64,000 nt of DNA from Lentisphaerae bacterium GWF2_45_14 (lineage in GTDB: Bacteria; Verrucomicrobiota; Lentisphaeria; Victivallales; GWF2-45-14). The translations under genes and the position numbers were made by a program. Positions 34,942-43,995 of this stretch are shown piece after piece (the first letter of the stretch is position 1; every line of letters starts with the position of its first letter). The notes beneath the pieces were generated by a model. That model made no database searches. It was not told the origin of the DNA and saw nothing but the letters and a program-made list of their open reading frames with translations. The DNA lies in NCBI GenBank assembly GCA_001804785.1, contig MHBG01000018.1, positions 44,280 through 108,279 on the forward strand, written 5' to 3'.

Positions 34942-36427
34942 CGTTGTAAAGAGCCTCGTAGAGTTTCGCGGTGTGATTCCATGAAAAATCCTTTTTCATT
35001 GCGCAACGGCGCATTGCGTCTATATTATCCGGTTCATTTTTATATATTGAAACCGCCCATCGGATAGTGTTGGTCAGGGCATGGGGGTAGAGTTCCCATA
35101 ATTTAAAGCCTGTACATTCTCTTGGTTTTTCCGGCTCGTAATTTATCACGGTATCTTCGAGCCCGCCGGTTGCCCTCACTATGGGGAGCGTTCCGTATCT
35201 CATGCTGTACATCTGATTAAGTCCGCAAGGCTCGTATCGTGAAGGCATTACAAAGAAATCACTTCCAGCTTCCAGCATGTGGGCGAGCTGGTCGTTGCAG
35301 TAGCCTATGTAGACCTTGCATTTCTCAGGGTAGCGGATGCAGAGACTGTTGAGCCTTTCCTGCAAATAGTATTCGCCGGAGCCTATGACAATCACTTGGA
35401 TATCATCGGTTTGCAGAAGCTCTTCGAGGGAATCGGCGTAGACATCGAACCCCTTTTGATAGGCAAGGCGCGACAGTGACCCCAGCAAGGGCACATCGGG
35501 CCTCTGTTGTAGTCCGAACTTCTGTTGGAGAGCCCTTTTGCATTCAGATTTTCCGGCAAGAGTGACTGCCGAGTAGTGTGTGGAAATGAGTGAATCTCTT
35601 TCAGGGTTCCAGATATTTACATCTATTCCATTGATGATGCCCCGCAGATGTCCGCGTGCGGCACGGTTCTGGAGTGAACCTTCAAGGTTAAAGGCGTATG
35701 AAGGGGATAGTATTTCCTCCGCATAGGTCGGGCTTACGGTATTGACCATGTCGGCATTGAGTATCCCGCTTTTGAGGAGGTTTATTTGGTCATGGAATTC
35801 GAGACATGTAAAGTTGAAGTAATCCCAGCCCAGCTGTGTCCAGAAAAGATTTGATTTATGATATACGCCCTGATAGCCTATGTTATGGATAGTCAGTGCG
35901 GATTTACATTTTCGAAATGCCGGCTGGTCTTTGTACAGATGGCTTTTCAGGTAGACATTGCAGAGTGATGTATGCCAGTCATGCGTATGGAGAATATCGG
36001 GTTCCATTTGCAGTACTTTGATGGCCTCCATGCAGGCGCGGGAGAAGAAGATGAATCTTTTGGCGTTGTCGTGGTACTCAACACCATTCCAGTCGTAAAG
36101 GCCGGGCCGGTCAAAGAAGAGATTGAATTCTATAAAATAGAAGCTTAGATTTTTATCCAGCTTATGCTCAAGCACCTGGGCCCATTCCGTCCTGTCTCCG
36201 AGCGGCACGGGCAGCATTTCATATCTGGATGCGTAGCGGAGCTTCATTGGCGCCATTTTCTGGTTGTAGAAGGGCATAAATACGGATACCTTATGTCCTC
36301 TTTTGGCGAGTGCCGCTGGCAGGGAAAATGCCACATCGGCTAGTCCTCCTGTCTTTGCGTAGGGGTGAGCTTCGCTGCATGCCATTACGATATGAAGCGG
36401 TTTTTCGTGGTCTGAGTTTTTTGCCAT
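34922..36427 (-). CDS. glgA: Glycogen synthase (ADP-glucose type)
   Basis: This 501-residue GT5 enzyme builds alpha-1,4-glucan. The N-terminal ADP-glucose motif KTGGLADV (residues 26-33), the HTHDWHTSL segment, the GSLSRLAYQKGFDV region, and the C-terminal MPSRYEPCGLNQMYSMRYGT catalytic loop are all present. Length is slightly above the bacterial norm. Confidence 0.95.
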   Translation of the reverse strand: MAKNSDHEKPLHIVMACSEAHPYAKTGGLADVAFSLPAALAKRGHKVSVFMPFYNQKMAPMKLRYASRYEMLPVPLGDRTEWAQVLEHKLDKNLSFYFIEFNLFFDRPGLYDWNGVEYHDNAKRFIFFSRACMEAIKVLQMEPDILHTHDWHTSLCNVYLKSHLYKDQPAFRKCKSALTIHNIGYQGVYHKSNLFWTQLGWDYFNFTCLEFHDQINLLKSGILNADMVNTVSPTYAEEILSPSYAFNLEGSLQNRAARGHLRGIINGIDVNIWNPERDSLISTHYSAVTLAGKSECKRALQQKFGLQQRPDVPLLGSLSRLAYQKGFDVYADSLEELLQTDDIQVIVIGSGEYYLQERLNSLCIRYPEKCKVYIGYCNDQLAHMLEAGSDFFVMPSRYEPCGLNQMYSMRYGTLPIVRATGGLEDTVINYEPEKPRECTGFKLWELYPHALTNTIRWAVSIYKNEPDNIDAMRRCAMKKDFSWNHTAKLYEALYNDAHRKF

Positions 36428-36456
36428 TTGTTAAGTTCCGTTGTTTATAAAGTTTT

Positions 36457-37347
36457 TCAGTGGTTATTCTTCATCTGTTCCCTGGCTTTTCGCAGGATAT
36501 TCATTTCAGATTCCGCCAGGCTATTTATACCCGACTTTGAAATCTTGTCGAGTATCCTGTCAAGTTGTCCCTGGGATACTTTATCTCCATCTTCAGCGTC
36601 AGCGTCGTCATGCGGCGGTGATGCGGGCGGTCGTTGACGGTAATCCTCGTTTGTTTTGCTTGTGTCGTTGACCTTCCAGCCGGGCGGTGTTCGCGTTTTT
36701 GCTGCGCCGCTGAAAATAAATGAGAGCGGGTCCCACTGGATCTTTTTTTTGTGAAAGATTTTGACCACCATGTAAGCGCCGAGGAGTCCCCCCAAGTGCG
36801 CCGTGTGTGCTATGACGTCTATCTTTGCGTTGCTGATAATCTCGATTACAATGAAAATTATCACCATTGTTTTGACTTTTAGGGGTATGAAGATAGGGAA
36901 GACGATGAGTTCGAGGTTCGGCTGGAGCATCGCCGTCACCATCATGACCCCGAAAACCGCGCCGCTCGCACCCAGCAACGGAAATGGGCTGTTCCAGTTA
37001 AAGAGCATCCAGAATATATTTCCTGCTATTCCGCCCACGAAATATATTTCCAGGAAACTCAATGCCCCGAGCTGGGGAGCCACGAGCGAGCCGAACAGAT
37101 AGAGTCCCCACATGTTCAGCAGAAGATGTGTGCCGCCTGCGTGGAGGAACATTGCGGTTAAGGGTTGCCATAGCTTTAAGTTCCTGAATCCTGCGCTGTT
37201 GAACGTGAACTCATCGATAAACTGCCCTAGGTTCGGCTGTATGAAAAAGTATATAAGTACATTTATGAGAATAAGAGTAAATACGCATTTCATTCCCGAT
37301 GCGTCGTTCCTGCCGCCGGGTCTTGAGTATATCCTGTCTGAAAACAT
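36457..37347 (-). CDS. Rhomboid-family intramembrane serine protease
   Basis: This 296-residue protein has a six-helix rhomboid core (about 20-205) with HAGGTHLLLNMWGLYLFG, the nucleophile loop GASGAVFGVMM (GxSG) and the catalytic His in AHLGGLLGAYM. Rhomboids cleave other membrane proteins within the bilayer. The C-terminal 90 residues are charged and carry a small helical domain (QLDRILDKISKSGINSL) common in this bacterial subgroup. Substrate unknown. Confidence 0.92.
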   Translation of the reverse strand: MFSDRIYSRPGGRNDASGMKCVFTLILINVLIYFFIQPNLGQFIDEFTFNSAGFRNLKLWQPLTAMFLHAGGTHLLLNMWGLYLFGSLVAPQLGALSFLEIYFVGGIAGNIFWMLFNWNSPFPLLGASGAVFGVMMVTAMLQPNLELIVFPIFIPLKVKTMVIIFIVIEIISNAKIDVIAHTAHLGGLLGAYMVVKIFHKKKIQWDPLSFIFSGAAKTRTPPGWKVNDTSKTNEDYRQRPPASPPHDDADAEDGDKVSQGQLDRILDKISKSGINSLAESEMNILRKAREQMKNNH

Positions 37348-37458
37348 CTTTGCCTTTCTTTATAAAAATTAAGCATTATTATACGATTCATTTCGCAAAC
37401 TTCAAAAACTTATGATAATTTATCTCCTGTTATTTGAATAGGACACTTTAGCTCGACT

Positions 37459-38250
37459 ATGTGGTTTTATATTTCGCTTGTTATTATAACCATTGCACTG
37501 TACTACTTCTACAAGAGGTATAAAAGCACTCTTTCGGCGAAGGACAGTTTTGCCGTTCAGGTACTTCTCCTTCTCATGCTCGTTCTTTTTTACTTCAAGG
37601 TATTTTCCATTCTGATGGGCAGTACGCCCAAGAGTGAACTCTTGGAAAAGGAGCGTTCATACATGGAACTCGCAGGAAAGTACAGCGCCGATTATATCCG
37701 GAATTATCCATGGAATGCCTCGAAAAGAATAAAGAAGGTACTTATCATTGACTATCCTCTGGACAAAAAACTGCCAGGCTCAGGCATGTCCGACGCGATA
37801 ATCAAAGGAATTGAGAAGAGCCTCGATTCCACCAGCTTCAAAATCTGCGCCATCGAAAGACCTTATGAATCCGCTGATTCTTCTTCCGCCTGGCTCAGCC
37901 CCAGAGAGTTCGATATGGCGATACGTAAACACCCCAGAACTGATTTCGTCATATCTCTTGTCGGGCTGCCGAGAATGCTCGGAAGCCTGTCGTTCTGGAG
38001 AAAACCCAATGCGCCGAAGCTAATCCTTATTCGGGGGAATGTGTCTAGGCTTGAGTCAGCATTCAGACAAAAAGCTGTGATTGGCGCAATGGTTTTTATC
38101 CCGGGGCTCAATTTCAAAAATGCGAAAATTCTCAATACTGAGAATGAGAAAGAGGCGGAAAATGCTTTTTACCAGCACTTCATTTTTATTACTCCAAGGA
38201 ATATACGGGGAGTGCAAAACGACTTTCCCGAGCTTTTCTGGAAAAAATAG
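37459..38250 (+). CDS. Hypothetical membrane protein, 263 residues
   Basis: I do not recognise this family. It has two N-terminal transmembrane helices (about 3-17 and 32-53), then a soluble region with an alternating strand/helix pattern (KVLIIDYPLDKKLPGSGM, DFVISLVGLPRML, KLILIRGN, AVIGAMVFIPGLNF) consistent with an alpha/beta fold. No catalytic motif is clear. Confidence 0.7.
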   Translation: MWFYISLVIITIALYYFYKRYKSTLSAKDSFAVQVLLLLMLVLFYFKVFSILMGSTPKSELLEKERSYMELAGKYSADYIRNYPWNASKRIKKVLIIDYPLDKKLPGSGMSDAIIKGIEKSLDSTSFKICAIERPYESADSSSAWLSPREFDMAIRKHPRTDFVISLVGLPRMLGSLSFWRKPNAPKLILIRGNVSRLESAFRQKAVIGAMVFIPGLNFKNAKILNTENEKEAENAFYQHFIFITPRNIRGVQNDFPELFWKK

Positions 38251-38437
38251 AGCCAGATGCGCTTTGTGCGTTTTTTGTTAAATCTGCTTATCTCCCTCGA
38301 TTTTATACTGAAAATTCCATAGTCATAATTTATACTGGTATTAGGACAATTTACCAAGCTGCTTAAGATGCGCCCCCCTACGTCCGGTAGCAGTATTGTT
38401 TACATAGAAGACTGGATATTGAAAGGAGGGTCGAATC

Positions 38438-39199
38438 ATGAAAGCGAACCTAAAATGTCGTTACTCCCTCGTAGAGCTGATGTGCGTAATGTTTATTACC
38501 GTGGCACTGATGGCCTTGTTAATCCCATCCTTGGAAAGGGTCAAGGGCATGGCCAGAAAGACGTTCTGCCGGAACAACCTCCAGCAGATGCTCGTATGCA
38601 CTAACCTCTACAAGGCTGATAACAGGGGGGCGCTCCCTTACGTGTCCCTGTGGTTGGTTGACTTCTCATTCCTCTCCAATTATATAACTGGGTTCGGAAT
38701 GACGATGTGCCCGGACACAGAAGACGTTGTCTCAAAGGTCGGTGACCTCGTCGGCGATACCAGCTACCATTATATGGGGAGCCGTTATGACTGGGAAAGA
38801 AACAATGTTGCCTTTGGAGACGGCACTGAATACGGGTACGACCCCGAAAATCCAGGAATAGCCGAACAACTTTCTAAAAAGGAGGAAAGGGTTATTTACG
38901 ATAAATCTGACATTGTCCACTACGGTTTTTTCAATGTTGTTCATATGGACAGCTCTCACGTTGAGTCGCTTCCCTCTTCGGAATATGCTAATTTCTGGTA
39001 TTATGATTATGCCGGCGATATAGACCTGTCCGAAGATGCCACAAACAATGTAAATGAGTTCAGAAACAACCTTACCTACCGACATACCAATAACGGTCAC
39101 GGCAATAACGAGGACGGCGTGGACTGCAGTAATCCGGGGCAGGGCTGGATGGGGAAGTGGGAGGACGTATCTGCCGGATTTGATGATGAAAAGCAATGA
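38438..39199 (+). CDS. Prepilin-like protein with one NNGHGNN-type repeat
   Basis: This 253-residue protein has a pilin-like N-terminus (RYSLVELMCVMFITVALMAL) with Glu5 kept but Arg instead of Gly at the cleavage position. The globular part contains CPDTEDVV, TSYHYMGSRYDWE and VVHMDSSHVESL (the HVxxL end is typical of PVC pseudopilins). The tail carries the motif NNGHGNNEDGVDCSNPGQG once. It is a clear paralog of the next gene. AGGAGG precedes the ATG, and a strong terminator follows. Confidence 0.85.
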   Translation: MKANLKCRYSLVELMCVMFITVALMALLIPSLERVKGMARKTFCRNNLQQMLVCTNLYKADNRGALPYVSLWLVDFSFLSNYITGFGMTMCPDTEDVVSKVGDLVGDTSYHYMGSRYDWERNNVAFGDGTEYGYDPENPGIAEQLSKKEERVIYDKSDIVHYGFFNVVHMDSSHVESLPSSEYANFWYYDYAGDIDLSEDATNNVNEFRNNLTYRHTNNGHGNNEDGVDCSNPGQGWMGKWEDVSAGFDDEKQ

Positions 39200-39244
39200 G
39201 GTGAAGGAATGTTCTGTTAAATGTCAGTGTGTGTGCGTATCTTG

Positions 39245-39279
39245 CAGGCCGGTCGTTGTTGACCGGCCTGATTTTTTTT
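39245..39279 (+). terminator. Rho-independent terminator
   Basis: The stem CAGGCCGGTC (39245-39254) pairs perfectly with GACCGGCCTG (39261-39270) around a 6-base loop and is followed by eight T residues (39272-39279). It ends the first repeat-tailed pseudopilin transcript. Confidence 0.93.
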
Positions 39280-39378
39280 ATGGCGATCGAATTTTTATTC
39301 AATGATTTTTCCCACTTTTCATTGCTCTGGCATCCTAAATGCTGTATATTTCCGTCAAGAGGTTAAGGAGGACTGGAA

Positions 39379-40455
39379 ATGAAAAAGAAGAGTTGTCTGC
39401 GGAATTGTTTTTCACTCGTCGAACTGCTTTCTGTAACATGTATCGCTATTGCCATCATTGCCCTTTTGTTTCCGGCTCTGGAAAGAGCGAAAGGAATGGC
39501 AAGAAAAACATTTTGCAAGGGAAATCTCCAGCAGATGGTCGTCTGCACTAACCTATACAAGGCCGACAATAGGGGAACTCTTCCCTATTCTTCCGTGTGG
39601 CTTGTCGATTTTTCCTTTCTCTCAAATTACATAACTAATTTTGACATGGCGGTATGCCCCGATACTGAAGACAGCGTTGTTGCGGCTTCAGATCTTGTCG
39701 GCAATACCAGCTATCACTATATGGGAAGCCGCTATGACTGGGAAAAGAACTTCACTGCCTCAGGCGACGGTTCTGAATATGGATTTGACACAGGTAATGC
39801 TGAGGTCGCCTCATTGCTCTCAAGCAAAGAGGAAAAGGTCGTTTACGACAGGTCTGACATTCTCCATTATGGAATGTTTAACGTTGTTCATCTTGACGGC
39901 GGGCACGTTGAATCCCTTGCGGCCGCAAATTACAGTAATTTCTGGTATTATGACGATTCCGGCAGCCTTGATTCCACCAGTGACAGGACAAGAAACACTA
40001 ACCGTCATCGCTATCGTCACGGAAATACATATGCCGAGGGTAGCGGTAATGGTTATGGCGATACTGAAAGCGATGCCGGAAGCGAACAGACCAATAACGG
40101 GCACGGCAACAACGAGGATGGCGTAGACTGCAGCAATCCCGGACAGGGAAATGGCGGGCCTAACGGCGAAGAAGATCCGTCCGGCACTGTCGATGATGAA
40201 AATGGTAATGGCAGCAACAGTTCCGCTGAAACATCTGACGCATCAACGGGCGATGATGACAGTTCCGCTGAAACATCTGACGATGATGGCGAAGGCAACT
40301 CCAATAACGGGCACGGCAACAACGAGGATGGCGTAGACTGCAGCAATCCCGGACAGGGAAATGGCGGCCCCAATGGCGAAGTGGATGCATCCGGTGATGT
40401 CGATGATGAAAGCAGCAACGGCAACAACGGAAATGGCAACGACAAAGACAAATAA
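39379..40455 (+). CDS. Prepilin-like protein with repeat-rich acidic tail
   Basis: This 358-residue protein is a paralog of the preceding gene: N-terminal CFSLVELLSVTCIAIAIIAL (Cys at the cleavage position), CPDTEDSVV, TSYHYMGSRYDWE, VVHLDGGHVESL. After residue 210 the protein becomes a low-complexity Asp/Ser/Gly/Asn tail with two copies of NNGHGNNEDGVDCSNPGQG and two of SSAETSDxS. Asp/Asn/Gly-rich repeats of this sort often bind calcium. An AGGAGG site precedes the ATG. Function unknown; probably exposed at or beyond the inner membrane. Confidence 0.85.
   Translation: MKKKSCLRNCFSLVELLSVTCIAIAIIALLFPALERAKGMARKTFCKGNLQQMVVCTNLYKADNRGTLPYSSVWLVDFSFLSNYITNFDMAVCPDTEDSVVAASDLVGNTSYHYMGSRYDWEKNFTASGDGSEYGFDTGNAEVASLLSSKEEKVVYDRSDILHYGMFNVVHLDGGHVESLAAANYSNFWYYDDSGSLDSTSDRTRNTNRHRYRHGNTYAEGSGNGYGDTESDAGSEQTNNGHGNNEDGVDCSNPGQGNGGPNGEEDPSGTVDDENGNGSNSSAETSDASTGDDDSSAETSDDDGEGNSNNGHGNNEDGVDCSNPGQGNGGPNGEVDASGDVDDESSNGNNGNGNDKDK
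40091..40157 (+). repeat. 67-base direct repeat, copy A (copy B at 40301-40367)
   Basis: Bases 40091-40157 and 40301-40367 are identical (67/67), encoding the NNGHGNN-to-NPGQG motif. The 210-base period is a multiple of three, so the frame is kept. A second repeat, ACAGTTCCGCTGAAACATCT plus GACG, lies at 40217-40240 and 40259-40282. Confidence 0.95.
40301..40367 (+). repeat. 67-base direct repeat, copy B
   Basis: Exact match to 40091-40157. Perfect DNA identity, including silent positions, points to recent duplication or ongoing gene conversion within the tail. Confidence 0.95.
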
Positions 40456-40486
40456 ATATATTCCTCGGTACTTCCTAACCTGTGAG

Positions 40487-40515
40487 AACCGGCCCTGCTA
40501 GGGCCGGTTTTTTTT
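40487..40515 (+). terminator. Rho-independent terminator
   Basis: AACCGGCCCT (40487-40496) pairs with AGGGCCGGTT (40500-40509) around a 3-base loop, followed by a T-run to 40515. It ends the second pseudopilin transcript. Confidence 0.93.
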
Positions 40516-40535
40516 GTAATCGGGCTTTCGCCTTC

Positions 40536-41540
40536 TTAATCGAATTCGCTTCGGGCGCGGCGCGTCATTAAATCGTAGACGGCCTGTCGAGGATCTTTGT
40601 TTTCATAAAGGGTCTTGTAAACTTCGTCAATAATAGGGGTTATGACATTGCATTTACGGGCAAGTTCGTAGGCGCTCTTCGAAGTTTTAACGCCCTCGGC
40701 TACAACGAGTCCCATTTCTTTCAGAATCTCATCGATGCTTCTGCCTCTGCCGAGTTCTTCGCCAACATGACGGTTGCGGCTGTGTCCGCTCATACATGTT
40801 ACGATAAGGTCGCCGGTTCCGCTGAGTCCGGCAAATGTCTTCTCTCGCCCGCCGAGCGCATCACCCAGCCGCGACATTTCGGCTATGCCGCGGGTTATGA
40901 GTGCCGCTTTGGAGTTATCGCCCATTTTCATTCCGTCTACAACGCCGGCCGCAATAGCAAGCACGTTTTTAAGTGAGCCGCCCAGCTCCACACTTGTTAC
41001 ATCATCGGTCGTGTAAACCCTGAAATAACTATTCATCATGAGTTCCTGGACAGCGCGTGCCTCGGCGGGAGAGGAAGAGGCGGCGACAACGGCGGTTGGA
41101 CATTTGCGTGCGACTTCTTCAGCATGACTCGGCCCTGAAAGTACGCAAAACTGGACGCGGCCCAAGACTTCGGAGCAGACTTCGCTCATTCGCTTAAGGG
41201 TACCGTTTTCTATTCCTTTGGCTACACTTATTATCAGCTGCTCCGGTTTGTAAAACGGGCGGAGCTTCTCAAGTGTGGAGCGAGCGTACTGTGACGGAGA
41301 TGCAAGATATATATATTTTGCGCCCGACACGGCATCGGCGATATCCGTGGAAAGCACAAGCTTTTCGTCCAGAGGGACACCTGCGAGAAAGCGGGAGTTT
41401 TCCTTTTTTGCCTTCATTTCCTCTATATATTCAGGGAAGGGGCCCCATAGGACGACATCATGCCCGTTGCCGCAAAGAAGAAGAGCGATAGCTGTTCCCC
41501 ATCCGCCATCGCTTAACACACATATCTTTTCTTTCAGCAT
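40536..41540 (-). CDS. gpsA: NAD(P)-dependent glycerol-3-phosphate dehydrogenase
   Basis: This 334-residue enzyme makes sn-glycerol-3-phosphate for phospholipids. Seen: the N-terminal nucleotide loop DGGWGTAIALLL (Ser rather than Gly at its first position), ISVAKGIENGTLKRMSEV, LSGPSHAEEVARKCPTAVV, and the signature VELGGSLKNVLAIAAGVVDG with catalytic Lys. It follows plsY with a one-base stop/start overlap (TAATG), forming a matched phospholipid precursor pair. Confidence 0.96.
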   Translation of the reverse strand: MLKEKICVLSDGGWGTAIALLLCGNGHDVVLWGPFPEYIEEMKAKKENSRFLAGVPLDEKLVLSTDIADAVSGAKYIYLASPSQYARSTLEKLRPFYKPEQLIISVAKGIENGTLKRMSEVCSEVLGRVQFCVLSGPSHAEEVARKCPTAVVAASSSPAEARAVQELMMNSYFRVYTTDDVTSVELGGSLKNVLAIAAGVVDGMKMGDNSKAALITRGIAEMSRLGDALGGREKTFAGLSGTGDLIVTCMSGHSRNRHVGEELGRGRSIDEILKEMGLVVAEGVKTSKSAYELARKCNVITPIIDEVYKTLYENKDPRQAVYDLMTRRARSEFD

Positions 41541-42181
41541 TATTCGGTATCCCTTTTAACTTTTACAAAACGGTTTTCCGTTCCGTTTCTGAGCCTTTCT
41601 ATGTTTGCCCTATGCTTGAACACGGCAAGAAAAGTGATGATTACAAGAAGAACAAGTACCGCGGGGGGAAGCGGCCATACCCCGGCAAAAGCGAAGATGA
41701 TGGCCGCCACCGGCAGGACTACAGCGGCGGCTATACTTGCCAAGGAGACATATTTCGAATAGAGAAATACCGTAAACCAGACGGCGGCACATGTGATTGT
41801 CGCATATGGGGAAAGCGCCAGTAGCGCCCCTGCGCTGGTGGACATGCCCTTGCCACCTGTGAATTTAAGAAAAATGCTCCACATGTGTCCCGCGACGCAC
41901 GCAAAGACAACTGAGCAGAGAAATACACCTGAGCAATCGGAAATAAATCCGGCGCTAATGAGCTTCATCGCGAGCAGTACGGGCAGAAGGCCCTTCAGAA
42001 AATCCATGAGGAAGCATATTCTGCCAGCCCATTTGCCGAGAACCCTTGTTACATTGGTTGCCCCGATATTTCCACTGCCGTGCTTCCTTATATCGATTCC
42101 TCTGAGTTTTCCGATTACAAATCCCCAGGGAATCGAAGCGAAAATGTAGGAAACAATTATAAATCCCACAGATGATATCAT
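41540..42181 (-). CDS. plsY: Glycerol-3-phosphate acyltransferase PlsY
   Basis: This 213-residue membrane enzyme transfers acyl from acyl-phosphate to glycerol-3-phosphate, the first acylation in phospholipid synthesis. The three PlsY motifs are visible: SIPWGFVIGKLRGIDIRKHG followed by SGNIGATNVTR, KFTGGKGMSTSAGALLAL, and the C-terminal FKHRANIERL. Directly upstream of and coupled to gpsA, which makes its substrate. Confidence 0.95.
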   Translation of the reverse strand: MISSVGFIIVSYIFASIPWGFVIGKLRGIDIRKHGSGNIGATNVTRVLGKWAGRICFLMDFLKGLLPVLLAMKLISAGFISDCSGVFLCSVVFACVAGHMWSIFLKFTGGKGMSTSAGALLALSPYATITCAAVWFTVFLYSKYVSLASIAAAVVLPVAAIIFAFAGVWPLPPAVLVLLVIITFLAVFKHRANIERLRNGTENRFVKVKRDTE

Positions 42182-42259
42182 TTTTAAAACCTTCCCTTAA
42201 TTCATAGAACTTTCAGATAAAGACACTATATTCTGAAGATTAAATTTCAAATCAATAAA

Positions 42260-43402
42260 ATGAGCAAAAGGCTTCGAAAGATGAAAAAAGGAAGACTTAT
42301 TGTTTCCGCGAGTGAGATATCCGCCGATATTTTATATGCGAGCGGCTTCTTTTGCCCGGATCCTTTCATCTTTTTTTCGGCAGGAAGCGAAAAAGCCGTC
42401 GTGCTTTCAACCCTCGAATATCAGAGAGCGCTTTCGCAGGTGAAAAAGGGAGTTAAGGTATATCACGACCTCGCATTCGCAAAAAAGGAAAATGCGCACC
42501 CCGGGAAATTAGAACTTATAATCGCCATATCTGAAAAAACAGGAATAAAAGACTGGGAAGTTCCCCCCGATTTCTCGCTTAAATACGCTCGGGATTTGGA
42601 GAAAAAGGGAATAAAGACCACCATTTCCGAATCTGCCTTTTTCCCGGCGCGCGCAGTAAAGACAAAACGCGAGATATCTTTTATTGCCAAGGCCCAGAAG
42701 GCAACGGAATCGGCAATGAAAATGGCACAGCGTATGATAGCCGAAGCCAGCGTGGACAAGAATTCAAGTCTCATACTCAATGGCGAAATACTCAGCTCCG
42801 AACGCCTTCGCTCGGAAATTGAAACAGAACTTAAACGCAACGGCTATTCCGCATCAAGAACAATAACTGCCTGCGGGAGGCAATCGTCCGAACCGCACAA
42901 CGCCGGCAATGGCCCGCTGAAGGCCGGACAGGTAATAATAGCGGACATATTTCCGCGCTCGGACGCGACAGGTTACTGGGGCGACATGACAAGGACCTTT
43001 TTCAAAGGCAAAGCGCCGTCGACAATAAAAAGGGCGTTTGATGCTGTTTTTGAAGCAAAAGAGAAGTCGCGGGCAATGCTGAAGGCTGGAGTAAAGGCAG
43101 CCGCAGTCTACAGGAAAGCCTTTGAAGTGCTCGAAAAACGCGGCTTTCCAACAGGGTCAAAGAACGGACTCAACTATGGATTCATTCATGGACTTGGCCA
43201 CGGGGTGGGGCTTGAAATCCATGAGCAGCCTAGGGTATCTCCGATGAATCATGGCATACTGGAAGAAGGTAACGTGATATCCGTGGAGCCTGGGCTTTAC
43301 TATCCGGAATGGGGCGGAATAAGAATCGAAGACCTTGCAATAATTGGAGAAAGCTCTCATGTATTGCTCAACAGCCCCGCAGCGGAACTGGAGATACCAT
43401 GA
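42260..43402 (+). CDS. M24-family aminopeptidase (Xaa-Pro type)
   Basis: This 380-residue protein has an N-terminal creatinase-like domain (1-130) and a C-terminal pita-bread peptidase domain with metal ligands in IIADIFPRSDATGYWGDMTR (two Asp), HGLGHGVGLEIHEQP (His), VEPGLYYPEWGGIRIEDL (two Glu region). These remove N-terminal residues before proline. A second ATG at 42281 is a possible start. The stop overlaps the next start (ATGA). Confidence 0.92.
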   Translation: MSKRLRKMKKGRLIVSASEISADILYASGFFCPDPFIFFSAGSEKAVVLSTLEYQRALSQVKKGVKVYHDLAFAKKENAHPGKLELIIAISEKTGIKDWEVPPDFSLKYARDLEKKGIKTTISESAFFPARAVKTKREISFIAKAQKATESAMKMAQRMIAEASVDKNSSLILNGEILSSERLRSEIETELKRNGYSASRTITACGRQSSEPHNAGNGPLKAGQVIIADIFPRSDATGYWGDMTRTFFKGKAPSTIKRAFDAVFEAKEKSRAMLKAGVKAAAVYRKAFEVLEKRGFPTGSKNGLNYGFIHGLGHGVGLEIHEQPRVSPMNHGILEEGNVISVEPGLYYPEWGGIRIEDLAIIGESSHVLLNSPAAELEIP

Positions 43403-43971
43403 ATAAAATAATAGCTCTCGATATAGGAAACGTGTGCGTGACACTGAGACATGACCGCGCTCTTGCCTTTTTAGGATATAAAGTAATTGAGGATGTTCCA
43501 GAGGAATTTCTTCAGGCTACAGAAATGATGGAAAGAGGATTCATGACAGAAGATGATTGGCTGAACCTTTTCAGGAAAAGCACCGGTTCGACACTGAAGG
43601 ACGATGAGTTACGGCACGCATGGAACCTTATAATAGGTGAAAACATCAACGGGATGGCAGACGCTGTGAAAAAGGCCGCATCCAAAGGTTTCCGTATGAT
43701 ATTTTTTTCAGACACGTCAGAGCTTCACTCTATGAGGATATACCGCACGCTCTCATTCGCCCACCTTGTAAGCGGCGCAATATTCAGCTTCGAGGAAGGC
43801 GCGAAAAAACCGGAGAGCCGAATGTATGAGGCGTTTGAAGGAAAATATGGAAAGCCATGTTACTACACCGACGATATGCCTCAGAACATTGAGGCTGCCA
43901 TCAAGCGCGGCTGGAACGCAATGATATTCAAGGGGGCAGATGATTTTAGCATGGCAATAGACTCACTATAG
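43399..43971 (+). CDS. HAD-superfamily hydrolase
   Basis: This 190-residue protein has the HAD motif I form DIGNVCVTL (Asp nucleophile at 7; the second usual Asp position is Asn, as in some G-N-V variants), FFSDTSELH (motif II Ser/Thr region), EEGAKKPES (motif III Lys) and YYTDDMPQNIEAA (motif IV acids). It is probably a small-molecule phosphatase of the HAD-IA group. Start chosen at 43399 overlapping the peptidase stop. Confidence 0.85.
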   Translation: MNKIIALDIGNVCVTLRHDRALAFLGYKVIEDVPEEFLQATEMMERGFMTEDDWLNLFRKSTGSTLKDDELRHAWNLIIGENINGMADAVKKAASKGFRMIFFSDTSELHSMRIYRTLSFAHLVSGAIFSFEEGAKKPESRMYEAFEGKYGKPCYYTDDMPQNIEAAIKRGWNAMIFKGADDFSMAIDSL

Positions 43972-43995
43972 AAAACGACGGAGATTGATCTGAGC

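Noticed and set aside
38340..38437. Possible GEMM-type riboswitch before the first repeat-tailed pseudopilin
   Set aside because: Only a short CTAC/GTAG stem is seen; the conserved core residues are missing.
40091..40367. CRISPR-like array
   Set aside because: Only two repeats, both in frame within a coding region; they are protein-coding duplications.
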